39,385 nt of DNA, from contig JALSOA010000063.1 in NCBI GenBank assembly GCA_026986725.1, positions 1 to 39,385 of the forward strand, in the 5' to 3' direction. Position numbers and translations under genes: made by a program. This document shows positions 23,627 through 31,794 of this stretch, piece after piece. The notes beneath the pieces were generated by a model that ran no database searches, had not been told where the DNA came from, and worked only from the letters and a program-made list of their open reading frames with translations. Each line of letters opens with the position of its first letter. Position 1 is the first letter of the stretch. Source of the stretch: Acidobacteriota bacterium. GTDB lineage: Bacteria > Acidobacteriota > Holophagae > Thermotomaculales > Thermotomaculaceae.

Positions 23627-25217
23627 TTAACACCTCGTATCCTATATGCTTTACCTTTTCTTTTTTAGGGGGTATCTTTGACATTGCCCTTTCGGCAAAA
23701 GCGGTTATTGTTAAAGAGGGATTTACTCCAAGGTTTGCAGGGATTACACTCCCATCGCAAACATAGACATTCTCCTCTCCAAACAGCCTGTGATTGCTAT
23801 CAATAACACCATCTCTTTCGCTTTCCCCTATTGAACAGCCTCCCAAAATATGTGCCGTCAAAGGGGAATTGAAAAAAACCTCGTAGATATTGCTTAAAGC
23901 AACCCCCCCGTACAACTCTGCAAGTTTTTTGGCAAACTCATTTGCTTCTGGGATATAAACAGGTGCAGGGGGAGAATCCGGATAAATATCGGAGTAAAGC
24001 TTAACCCTGCCGGTAAGGGTTTCCCTTGCCTTTATCTTTATTTTATTGTCCCTGTCCTGCATAACAAGAATAATAAGACCCTGACTTCCAAAGCCAATGG
24101 GATTCAATGCCTTCAAAGTTTTGAAAGGATGCTTTGCAACCTCTTTAAAGAATGTTTTTACCCTTGACTCCCCTTCCCTTTCATCAATCAAAAGTGTGGT
24201 CAAAATAGCCATGCCATTTGCACCCTTTGAATACCTTACAGGCTCAAGGTGGGTGTGTTCATTAAGGTAAACACCTGTGGTTATTGCAGTGCCTTCCCCT
24301 ATAACCCCAACCTTTTTGGGCACCCTAACACCAACAAGGGATTCGCTGTTTGTCCTGACATTCTCTCCGAGTTTATCAGAGATGTTCAACCTTCCTTTGA
24401 TCTTGAGGTTAAAAAGCAATTCAAGGGTTCCCACAACCCCGCAGGCTATTACTATCTTTCTTGCACGGAAAATATGCTCCTTTAATGCAGGCACAGTTGA
24501 TTCTTTTGCTTTTATAAGGAAGTAATCGCCTTTCTTTTCAATATCAAAAACCTTTCTTTCAGGGAAAATTTTGGCTCCTTTCTTTATGGCAAGGTAAAGG
24601 TAATTTTTTGTAAGCATATTCTTTGCATTCTTTTTGCAGCCAATCATACACCCGCCGCATAGATTGCACCCTGTCCTGTCAGGCCCTTCACCTTTAAAGT
24701 AAGGGTCTTTCACAGTTTTGTCTTTCTCACCAAAAAAAACCCCTATATCCGCATTGTAAAATGTATCTTCAACCCCGAAGTGCTTTGCTGTCTCGTAAAT
24801 AAGTTCATCTGCCGTCGTTTTTGCTTTATTCTTAACCTTTCCAAGCATTCTTGAGCCCACATCGTAAAAAGGAAGCAATTCGGATCTCCAGTCAATATCA
24901 GGGGGAAGTTCAGGCGTTTTGAAAAAATCCTCTTTCGGGACAAGCAGAGTGTTTGCATAGACAAGGGAGCCTCCTCCCACCCCGCTTCCGCCGAGAATTG
25001 AAACATGCTTGAAGAAGTGAACCCTCTGATAACCAAAACAGAAAAACTCCGGCTTCCAGAAAAATCGGAAGGGGTTGTTGTTTGTCGAAGGGAAATCATT
25101 ATCTTTAAAATACCTTCCCTCTTCAATAACTGCAACAGAATATCCCTTCTCAACAAGCCTCAAAGCGGAGACACTTCCCCCAAAACCTGACCCAATAACG
25201 GCAAAATCGTAAATCAT
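23604..25217 (-). CDS. GMC-family flavin oxidoreductase (long-chain alcohol/cholesterol oxidase-like)
   Basis: The 537 residues open with the FAD-binding DFAVIGSGFGGSVSALRL. A conserved GGSGVGGGSLVYAN segment follows at about 75-90. The C-terminal half contains AHILGGCSIGE and a final VYVCDGSVIPANLGVNPSLT with the family's active-site region. A cysteine-rich insert (CNLCGGCMIGC, near residue 190) is typical of the cholesterol-oxidase-like branch and could hold a metal or Fe-S cluster. I chose ATG 25217 because GAGGTG lies just upstream; the GTG at 25223 is in that site. There is no signal peptide. It is coupled by overlap to an aldehyde dehydrogenase, suggesting alcohol-to-acid oxidation. In an anaerobe the electron acceptor would probably not be oxygen. 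Confidence 0.88.
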   Translation of the reverse strand: MIYDFAVIGSGFGGSVSALRLVEKGYSVAVIEEGRYFKDNDFPSTNNNPFRFFWKPEFFCFGYQRVHFFKHVSILGGSGVGGGSLVYANTLLVPKEDFFKTPELPPDIDWRSELLPFYDVGSRMLGKVKNKAKTTADELIYETAKHFGVEDTFYNADIGVFFGEKDKTVKDPYFKGEGPDRTGCNLCGGCMIGCKKNAKNMLTKNYLYLAIKKGAKIFPERKVFDIEKKGDYFLIKAKESTVPALKEHIFRARKIVIACGVVGTLELLFNLKIKGRLNISDKLGENVRTNSESLVGVRVPKKVGVIGEGTAITTGVYLNEHTHLEPVRYSKGANGMAILTTLLIDEREGESRVKTFFKEVAKHPFKTLKALNPIGFGSQGLIILVMQDRDNKIKIKARETLTGRVKLYSDIYPDSPPAPVYIPEANEFAKKLAELYGGVALSNIYEVFFNSPLTAHILGGCSIGESERDGVIDSNHRLFGEENVYVCDGSVIPANLGVNPSLTITAFAERAMSKIPPKKEKVKHIGYEVLNEGLQKD

Positions 25218-25241
25218 AACCACCTCTTTACGGTTTTTTTA

Positions 25242-25247
25242 ATTATA
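25242..25247 (-). promoter_or_regulatory. -10 box of the GMC oxidoreductase/aldehyde dehydrogenase operon
   Basis: A perfect TATAAT on the minus strand lies 25 bases before the ATG. The -35 region is weak (a TTCTTT-like hexamer at normal distance), which may mean that an activator is used. Confidence 0.5.
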
Positions 25248-25358
25248 TCAAATTCACATAATCCAAAGAAAAACTTGATTTTTTTATATTCTTCACTATG
25301 TTATTGATTGATTGGAATTTTTTGTTTTATCATGTTTCCTTTTGCCCTTTTTGTCGTC

Positions 25359-25364
25359 TATAAT
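25359..25364 (+). promoter_or_regulatory. -10 box of the glycogen operon
   Basis: A perfect TATAAT lies 26 bases before the ATG of the GH57 gene; only a weak TTTCCT-like -35 is found 18 bases upstream. The AGGAG ribosome site is at about 25380. The 173-base divergent gap holds nothing else I can name. Confidence 0.5.
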
Positions 25365-25390
25365 TAAGAAAAGGAACACAGGAGTCAGTT

Positions 25391-27055
25391 ATGAATAAAA
25401 ATGGATACTTTCTTTTCGTACTTCACTCTCATATCCCCTATGTACTAAAACATGGAGAGTGGCCTCACGGGGAATACTGGCTTTTTGAGGCTGCAGCAGA
25501 AACCTACATCCCATTACTTCAAATGCTTGAAAGAATCAAAAACAAAGGGAAAAAGACAAAGATAACCATTGGGCTCACCCCTGTGTTGCTTGAACAACTA
25601 AGAAGCGAATACTTTAAAGAAAAGTTCAATGAGTACCTTGAATTCAAAATTTCTCTGATTGAAAAGGACAAAACCGAATTTGAAAGTAAAGGAGAAAGCG
25701 ACAAAATATCACTCTCACTTCTATGGGAAAAGTTTTACAACGACCTATATCATCTGTTTAATTTTGTTTACGGGAAAGACATAGTCCTTCAATTTAAAAA
25801 ATTTCAGGATTCAGGCAACATTGAAATATTGACTTCAGCAGCAACCCATGCCTATTTGCCACTGCTTGGTTACGATAATAATGTGAGGGCACAGATAAAG
25901 GCAGGCATAGAAACATACATAAGACATTTTGGAAAAAAACCGTCAGGTATTTGGCTTCCAGAATGTGCATACAGGCCTGAAGGGCAATGGAGAAATCCAG
26001 TTACTGGAGAGGAATTTTTCAGAAAGGGTATAGATAAAATACTTGTTGAAGAGGGGATAATGTACACCTTTATCGACAGCCCCAACCTCAACAATGCCTC
26101 TCTGTTTAACCAATATTCACAGTCAAACATCAACCCGCAGGATTTTAAATACAACAAAACCCCTTTTCTTCCCTACAAACTCAAATCCGGATTAACACTT
26201 TTTGTAAGAGACCACAAAACAGGAGTTCAGGTGTGGGACAAAAGGTTTGGATACCCGGGAGATGGATATTACCTTGAGTTTCACAAGCAAAAAGACACAA
26301 GCGGAATCAAATACTGGAGAATAACAGACAGCTCCTTTGACCTTGGACAAAAACAACTGTACAACCCGGAAAAAGCAAAAGAGAGGGTAAAGGAAAATTC
26401 AGAGCACTTTGCACGATTGATAACAGATATACTGACAGACTTTAGAAAGACCCACAACAAAACAGGCATTCTCGTCTCCCCATTTGACGCAGAACTTTTT
26501 GGCCACTGGTGGTTCGAGGGACCGATGTGGCTTGAAAAGGTTATCGAAAACCTATCAATTATTGATGGTATTGAACCTGCAACCCCCTCCACAATAATCA
26601 AACAATTCAAAAATTCCGATATGGAAACCATAAATCTGAAGGAAGGTTCCTGGGGCGAAAACAATGACCATTCGGTATGGTTAAACAATGAGACAAGGTG
26701 GACATGGGAAAAATTGTACAAAGTGGAAAGGGACTTTATCAGGTTTCTGAAGTTACACAAAGCAAAGATCAAAAAAGATTTAACCCTGTACGAAATATTG
26801 AGAGAAGGTGCAAAGGCACTTGTAATTACAGAAGCCTCGGATTGGCAGTTTCTTATTCACAAAAACTCTGCCATAGACTATGTCACACAAAGATTTACCA
26901 CACATCTCAACGAGGTAAACAAAACCCTTGAAATCGCAAAAAATTACCTTGCAACAAAAAAAGTTAATGAGCAGGATAGAAAACTTATAAAAAAACTTAA
27001 AGAAAAAAACATTGCATTCAATACATTAAGGCTCGAATGGTACTTAGAGGATTAA
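25391..27055 (+). CDS. GH57 family 1,4-alpha-glucan branching enzyme (DUF1957-type)
   Basis: The 554 residues align by eye along their length with GH57 branching enzymes of the Thermus/Thermococcus kind. Hallmarks: FVLHSHIPYV at the start (metal/substrate His), a conserved HAYLPLLGYD, the nucleophile Glu in GIWLPECAYRP (E191), and the acid/base Asp in SPFDAELFGHWW (D366). The all-helical C-terminal part contains WGENNDHSVWLN and a Trp-rich segment. It makes alpha-1,6 branches in glycogen by cutting and re-joining alpha-1,4 chains. It heads an operon with a GalT-like gene (1 bp after its stop) and glgA, replacing the common GH13 GlgB. There is no signal peptide, so it acts in the cytoplasm. 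Confidence 0.9.
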   Translation: MNKNGYFLFVLHSHIPYVLKHGEWPHGEYWLFEAAAETYIPLLQMLERIKNKGKKTKITIGLTPVLLEQLRSEYFKEKFNEYLEFKISLIEKDKTEFESKGESDKISLSLLWEKFYNDLYHLFNFVYGKDIVLQFKKFQDSGNIEILTSAATHAYLPLLGYDNNVRAQIKAGIETYIRHFGKKPSGIWLPECAYRPEGQWRNPVTGEEFFRKGIDKILVEEGIMYTFIDSPNLNNASLFNQYSQSNINPQDFKYNKTPFLPYKLKSGLTLFVRDHKTGVQVWDKRFGYPGDGYYLEFHKQKDTSGIKYWRITDSSFDLGQKQLYNPEKAKERVKENSEHFARLITDILTDFRKTHNKTGILVSPFDAELFGHWWFEGPMWLEKVIENLSIIDGIEPATPSTIIKQFKNSDMETINLKEGSWGENNDHSVWLNNETRWTWEKLYKVERDFIRFLKLHKAKIKKDLTLYEILREGAKALVITEASDWQFLIHKNSAIDYVTQRFTTHLNEVNKTLEIAKNYLATKKVNEQDRKLIKKLKEKNIAFNTLRLEWYLED

Positions 27056-27056
27056 A

Positions 27057-28052
27057 ATGAGTGAATTCAGGAAAGACCCTGTGCTAAACAACTGGACTAT
27101 CATTGCACCTGAAAAAAAAACAAACTATGAGATATTAAAAGACAGGTTCATAAAAAACATTCCAGAAAAAGACGAAAAATGTCCATTCTGTAACCTGAAT
27201 CCGGAAGAATTCAAAGTGCTTCTAAAGTACAATTTCGTAAATAAAGAGAACTGGGACATAATTGTAATACCCGCCCCAAACCCTTACCTTAAAGTTGAAA
27301 CAGAGTTAAAAAAGGAGGCTGAAGGGATATACGACCTCACCAGCGGAACAGGAGCAAACGAGATAATAATTGAATCACCAGAGCATAACGAACATATTGA
27401 AAAAATGAGCATAAACAGGATTGAACAGATATTCTGGGCTTACCACGACAGAATAGTTGACCTTAGAAATGACAAAAGACTTGAATACCTCTTATTTTTT
27501 AAAGAATTTGCACAATTCGAAACAGGTCAGAACATCCATCCCCACTCAAAGATGATTGCAACACCATTCATACCCCCCCTTATAGAAAAAGAGATGGTGG
27601 AAGCCGAAGATTACTTTTCATACAAAGACAGATGCGTATTCTGTGATGTTGTAAAACAGGAGATGAAAGAGGGAAAAAGGGTGGTTTCTGTAAATCCTGA
27701 CTTTATTGCCTTTTGCCCCTACGCATCGAGGTTTCCATTTGAAATCTGGATAATGCCTGTAACCCACATATCCCACTTTGAAAACTCTCCCAAGATCGTC
27801 TTCTATCACCTTGCAGAGATCTACAACGAGGTTTTTAAAAAGATAAAAAAAGTTTTAGGAAACATACCATATCAAACTGTTTTACATAATGCCCCCTTGC
27901 AGGAAGAATCTCTTGAATTCTATCACTGGCATATTGAAATTTACCCCACACTGGAATGTCAATCTGCCATAAACAATGGCAGTGAGATGTTTGTAAACCC
28001 TGTTGTACCGGAAGTTGCGGCAGAAGCATTGAGGACTGGTAATATCAGGTAA
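27057..28052 (+). CDS. GalT-like nucleotidyltransferase (galactose-1-phosphate uridylyltransferase/ADP-glucose phosphorylase family)
   Basis: The 331-residue protein belongs to the HIT-superfamily GalT group: FRKDPVLNNWTIIAPE at the N-terminus, zinc-type Cys pairs CPFC (42/45) and CVFC (193/196), NEIIIESPEH, the active-site HPH (161-163) and a late WHIEIYPT. The residue after HPHS is Lys (HPHSKM), where most family members have Gln that holds the uridylyl phosphate. Sitting between a branching enzyme and glycogen synthase, it more likely links NDP-glucose and glucose-1-phosphate than it serves galactose catabolism. No galK or galE is nearby. The start ATG is 1 base after the GH57 stop, with GAGGA upstream. 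Confidence 0.82.
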   Translation: MSEFRKDPVLNNWTIIAPEKKTNYEILKDRFIKNIPEKDEKCPFCNLNPEEFKVLLKYNFVNKENWDIIVIPAPNPYLKVETELKKEAEGIYDLTSGTGANEIIIESPEHNEHIEKMSINRIEQIFWAYHDRIVDLRNDKRLEYLLFFKEFAQFETGQNIHPHSKMIATPFIPPLIEKEMVEAEDYFSYKDRCVFCDVVKQEMKEGKRVVSVNPDFIAFCPYASRFPFEIWIMPVTHISHFENSPKIVFYHLAEIYNEVFKKIKKVLGNIPYQTVLHNAPLQEESLEFYHWHIEIYPTLECQSAINNGSEMFVNPVVPEVAAEALRTGNIR

Positions 28053-28070
28053 CCATTTCAGGAGGTGAGA

Positions 28071-29510
28071 ATGAAAATACTTTACGGAGTTGCTGAGTGC
28101 TTCCCTTTTGTAAAAACAGGAGGGCTTGGAGATGTGGCAGGAGCATTTACAGGGACTCTGTCAAAAAGACACAAAGTTTATATGGTGCTTCCGGGGTACT
28201 CAAGAATAGACAGAAAAAAATTTGGTTTTAAAAAACTTAAAAGCCCTGAATTCAACATTCCAATAGGAAACAGTGAGATAAAAGGCTATGTGGAACACAC
28301 AAAAATAAATGATAATCTTGAAATCTATCTTATATCAAACTCACACTACTTTGATAGAGAGCATCTGTTTGGAAATGGAACAGAGCCATACCCTGACAAT
28401 GCTGAAAGGTTTTTGTTTTTCTCAAGGGGGATTTTAGAACTTGCATCCCACCTGAAAGGCCTTGATGTTATACACTTAAACGACTGGCATACGGCAATAG
28501 GGATGTTTTACCTGAAAGAGTTTTACAGAAAAGTTGGGAAAATCAAACCTGAAACAAAATCAGTATTCACAATCCACAACCTTGGTTATCAGGGTATATT
28601 CTGGCACCATGATATGTACCTTTTGAATGTTGACTGGAAGTACTTTAACCCTGAAGGGCTTGAGTTTTACAACCACATAAACTATATGAAATCGGGAATA
28701 CTTTATTCAGACATTGTGACCACAGTCTCCCCCACTTATGCAAAAGAAATACAAACCCCTGAATTTGGATTCGGGCTTGACGGTGTTTTAAGAAAAAGGT
28801 CAAAAGACCTTTACGGAATTTTAAATGGGGTTGATTACTCTATATGGCACCCATGGAAGGATAAATTTATACCCTTTAAATACAACAAAAAACTCTTTTC
28901 AAGAAAAGTCAAAAATAAACTTGAAATTCAAAAAGAACTTGGTTTAAACATAAACCCTGACAAACCTTTACTTGTAATGATTTCAAGGCTTATAGATCAG
29001 AAAGGAATTGATATAATCACTCCAGTATTTGACATGCTTGTAAGCCTTGGAACCCAGATAGTTATACTCGGCACTGGAGATAAAAAGTACATAGACTTTT
29101 TCAACTGGAAAGAGCATCAATTCAAGGGGACAGTGGTCGGTTACATGGCGTTCAATGAAGAGATGGCACACAAACTGTATGCAGCAGGGGACATTTACCT
29201 TATGCCATCAAAATATGAACCCTGTGGCCTTTCTCAGATGTATGCAATGAAGTACGGAACAGTTCCTGTTGTAAGGAACACAGGCGGATTAAAAGACACT
29301 GTTATCGACATTGAAGATGGATTTGACAGGGCAACAGGTTTTAAGTTTGATTACTACTCCCCTTACGCCTTTTACGAAGCGGTTAGAAAGGCAGTTGCTC
29401 TGTATAAAACCAACAGAGATGAATTTAACAAACTTGCTCTGAACGGCATGGACACAAAATTCTCCTGGGAAAAAACGGTAAAAAAATATCTGGAATTGTA
29501 TAGGAAATAG
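28071..29510 (+). CDS. glgA: Glycogen synthase (GT5 family)
   Basis: The 479 residues begin with MKILYGVAECFPFVKTGGLGD, including the KTGGLGD sugar-nucleotide loop. They also carry HLNDWHTAIG, TVFTIHNLGYQG-like SVFTIHNLGYQG, TTVSPTYAKEI, GILNGVDYSIW and the C-terminal PSKYEPCGLSQMYAMKYG typical of GT5 starch/glycogen synthases. It adds glucose from ADP- or UDP-glucose to the growing alpha-1,4 chain; the donor preference is not visible. ATG 28071 follows GGAGGTGAGA; the GTG at 28065 lies inside the ribosome site. It ends the three-gene glycogen operon; glgC and glgP are not in the window. Confidence 0.95.
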   Translation: MKILYGVAECFPFVKTGGLGDVAGAFTGTLSKRHKVYMVLPGYSRIDRKKFGFKKLKSPEFNIPIGNSEIKGYVEHTKINDNLEIYLISNSHYFDREHLFGNGTEPYPDNAERFLFFSRGILELASHLKGLDVIHLNDWHTAIGMFYLKEFYRKVGKIKPETKSVFTIHNLGYQGIFWHHDMYLLNVDWKYFNPEGLEFYNHINYMKSGILYSDIVTTVSPTYAKEIQTPEFGFGLDGVLRKRSKDLYGILNGVDYSIWHPWKDKFIPFKYNKKLFSRKVKNKLEIQKELGLNINPDKPLLVMISRLIDQKGIDIITPVFDMLVSLGTQIVILGTGDKKYIDFFNWKEHQFKGTVVGYMAFNEEMAHKLYAAGDIYLMPSKYEPCGLSQMYAMKYGTVPVVRNTGGLKDTVIDIEDGFDRATGFKFDYYSPYAFYEAVRKAVALYKTNRDEFNKLALNGMDTKFSWEKTVKKYLELYRK

Positions 29511-29631
29511 GTTTTGGGTACCAGGTTCTGGGGGTCAAAAAGGATAAAATCCTTTCAATTTAAATAGAGAAACTTCCTCACTCTAAACCTAATACATAAT
29601 ACCTAATACCCAGTACCTAATACCCAATACC
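29510..29631. repeat. Imperfect inverted repeat with short GGTAxTGGGTA-type units between convergent genes
   Basis: Arms of 23 bases at 29510-29532 and 29609-29631 pair at 19 of 23 positions around a 76-base loop. The right arm lies in a run of related short units (TAATACC, CCCAGTACC, CCCAATACC). It fills most of the gap between the convergent glgA and peptidase genes. It could act as a two-way terminator or be a dispersed repeat. A related stretch (CCCAGCACCCAGTACC) occurs near 38960. Confidence 0.6.
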
Positions 29632-29647
29632 AACCTTTCCCAATTAT

Positions 29648-31678
29648 TTATATTTTCGGAATATCTGTGCCGAGGACATACTTATCAAAGTAGGGAGTCC
29701 AGTCTTCTTTTGTTATTGCATTTAAGATTCCTATTAAGTCTTTTGTGTAGATGTAATCAAAGTCGGAATTTTTGAGTATTGCCCTTAAAAACAGTACAAA
29801 TTTTCTGTCCCCTTCTTTTTTGCCGTATTTTTTCTGCAATTTCATCCTTATTCCGTGTATTACAAGAGGGCCTTTGTTGTAAATAAGTTTCCACCTGTCC
29901 ATAGAGTCTCTTATGGTTAAGCCTGAAAGGGATTGTGCAAAGAATAAAACACCCCCTTTGCTTAACAGTTTGCTCTGGGCATACCAGTTTTTAAGCATCT
30001 TTTTAAATACCTTTTCCCCCTTCTTTTTGTTTTTGTGAACAAATTTTATGCAAAGGGCTGATGAATATTGTGCAAGTGCCTCTGATATCCACACATCATA
30101 CTCGTTTGGTATCATTGCCACATGGCCCCAGTAGGCATGGGATATTTCGTGAACAAACCTTTGATTTACCCCTTCGGAAAAGAATCTTGAAAAGTAGTCT
30201 CTTAAAGGAGAGAACGCCTCCTGAGTGATAAAGATAAATCCCGACGGCGCCTGCCCGAATCCCCAGCTGTTAACCTCAACAATATCCTGCTCTTTAAAGG
30301 GATAAGGGTAGCCGAAGAGAGAGGAATAGAAGTCCTCTGCCACAAAAAAGTTGTTTGCAAGCCTTAAAGCATGCTTTTTCTTTGCCATTGCGTAAGAGGC
30401 CACATTGCATCTGTACCCGTTAAACTCTTTTGTGTAAACATGGTACTTGCCTGCGGCAACAACAGGGAACTGGCTTTGATGTTCAAGTTTTGTTTTTAAA
30501 TAGTTGTAATTGCCATCTGTCCCCTTTTCTATAACTTTACCACAGGCAAAGATAGAGTAAGGTTTTGGTGCTTTTACGGTTATTTCAAATGTTGATTTTT
30601 CAAAGGCAAGGTAAGGCTGGGGATACCAGGGGTAGGTGCCAAGGGAAAAGTAATTGTCACCATTCGGATGTATTGCAATGTCTCCCTCAACCTTAACCGA
30701 GTATGTTAAATAATCACCTGCATTGTATTGTTTATCCAGTTTTATAAAAAGCAGGCCCCCGTCATGGATAAACTCAGCATCTTTCCCGTTTACCTTCAAC
30801 TCCTTCACCCTGTAATACCTGAAACCGTCCGAATACCTGTAATTTATTAACGGCATGACAAGGAGTTTTATATTTGTTCCGTTAATCCGAGCCCTCTGGG
30901 TTGAGTTTACAATCAGATGCTCCTCTTCGTCGTTGAATATGTTAAGCTTTGTCTCAACAACGGTAAAGTAAGGGTTATCTTTATCAAACCATGATTTTTT
31001 CAGGGTTTTCTCTGTTAAAACCACATTGGAATACCTGCCTTTAAAGTCTATGTTTGAATTGTAAGAGGGCAGAACGGCATAAAGTTTTTCTGTCAGGGAT
31101 AAGATAGTGTCTATGTTGTAAAAAAGTTTCCTTTTCTTAGAGTGTATATAAACAGAGGTATAACTTTTTGAATTAAAAAGATTATCATAAATTGCGGCCA
31201 TTGAAGGTTTTTCGTCAAGCATACCTTTGAAAACTTTTGCAACATCCCCCGGGAAATCAGACTTCTGGTTTATAGCCTTTCTTTTAAGAGCATTTGCAAT
31301 TCTTCTATTGTATATAATTATCCATTCACCATCACCCTTAATCGATATTCTGCCATTTTCTGGCTTTAAATTCTCTCCAAGTGCATTTTTTATATTTCTG
31401 ATTGCAACAGGGAGAAAGTATTTATCTTTGAAGGTATAAATGTAATTTCCATTTTCAACTGCAATCCCAACAGGTTCATTCTCTGCAACAACAAGATAGA
31501 TTTTACTGCCCTGCTCTAAATTGATAGTCAAATCGGCAATTTTGAAACTTTTTGTCTTTATGGTCAAAGGTTTGAGTTCAGGGAAGGTTGAATGTTTATA
31601 AAAATCCTTTAAAGTAATTGCCCACGAAAAAAAAGAAAAAAACAACAAAAGAAAAATCATCTTTTTTTTCTTAAACAT
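29648..31678 (-). CDS. Exported M1-family (gluzincin) metallopeptidase-like protein
   Basis: The 676-residue protein has a Sec signal peptide (after the MFKKKK start, hydrophobic to about residue 20). A long beta-rich N-terminal region follows, with an M1-like catalytic domain. The zinc site HEISH (510-514) is followed by Glu 533 in ISEALAQ (HExxH-18-E). A downstream YNKGPLVIHGIR matches the M1 transition-state Tyr region. The substrate-anchoring GxMEN motif of aminopeptidases is not seen: the equivalent stretch reads GFGQAPSGFIFI. It may therefore not be a standard aminopeptidase. ATG 31678 has GGAGGTG upstream. It is a single-gene unit with its own promoter; the active site would face the periplasm or the outside. 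Confidence 0.82.
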   Translation of the reverse strand: MFKKKKMIFLLLFFSFFSWAITLKDFYKHSTFPELKPLTIKTKSFKIADLTINLEQGSKIYLVVAENEPVGIAVENGNYIYTFKDKYFLPVAIRNIKNALGENLKPENGRISIKGDGEWIIIYNRRIANALKRKAINQKSDFPGDVAKVFKGMLDEKPSMAAIYDNLFNSKSYTSVYIHSKKRKLFYNIDTILSLTEKLYAVLPSYNSNIDFKGRYSNVVLTEKTLKKSWFDKDNPYFTVVETKLNIFNDEEEHLIVNSTQRARINGTNIKLLVMPLINYRYSDGFRYYRVKELKVNGKDAEFIHDGGLLFIKLDKQYNAGDYLTYSVKVEGDIAIHPNGDNYFSLGTYPWYPQPYLAFEKSTFEITVKAPKPYSIFACGKVIEKGTDGNYNYLKTKLEHQSQFPVVAAGKYHVYTKEFNGYRCNVASYAMAKKKHALRLANNFFVAEDFYSSLFGYPYPFKEQDIVEVNSWGFGQAPSGFIFITQEAFSPLRDYFSRFFSEGVNQRFVHEISHAYWGHVAMIPNEYDVWISEALAQYSSALCIKFVHKNKKKGEKVFKKMLKNWYAQSKLLSKGGVLFFAQSLSGLTIRDSMDRWKLIYNKGPLVIHGIRMKLQKKYGKKEGDRKFVLFLRAILKNSDFDYIYTKDLIGILNAITKEDWTPYFDKYVLGTDIPKI

Positions 31679-31709
31679 TCACACCTCCACTTCTTTATCA
31701 GATACAAAA

Positions 31710-31738
31710 ATTATACACAAAAAGATTTCGAATGGAAA
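31710..31738 (-). promoter_or_regulatory. Promoter of the M1-type peptidase gene
   Basis: On the minus strand -35 TTTCCA (31733-31738), a 17-base spacer and a perfect -10 TATAAT (31710-31715) lie just downstream of the glutamate dehydrogenase terminator. Transcription would start near 31703. Confidence 0.6.
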
Positions 31739-31743
31739 TAAAA

Positions 31744-31764
31744 AAGGGGGCTTAATGCCCCCTT
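31744..31764 (-). terminator. Intrinsic terminator of the glutamate dehydrogenase gene
   Basis: The 8-bp stem AAGGGGGC/GCCCCCTT has a 5-base loop and is followed on the minus strand by a T-rich tract. It ends transcription 31 bases after the stop codon and lies beside the next promoter. Confidence 0.85.
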
Positions 31765-31794
31765 ATCAAAGAAGATTTTAAAAATAATTTATTT

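Noticed and set aside
26281-26772. 163-codon minus-strand frame inside the GH57 gene
   Set aside because: It is a shadow of a conserved catalytic region and has no ribosome site.
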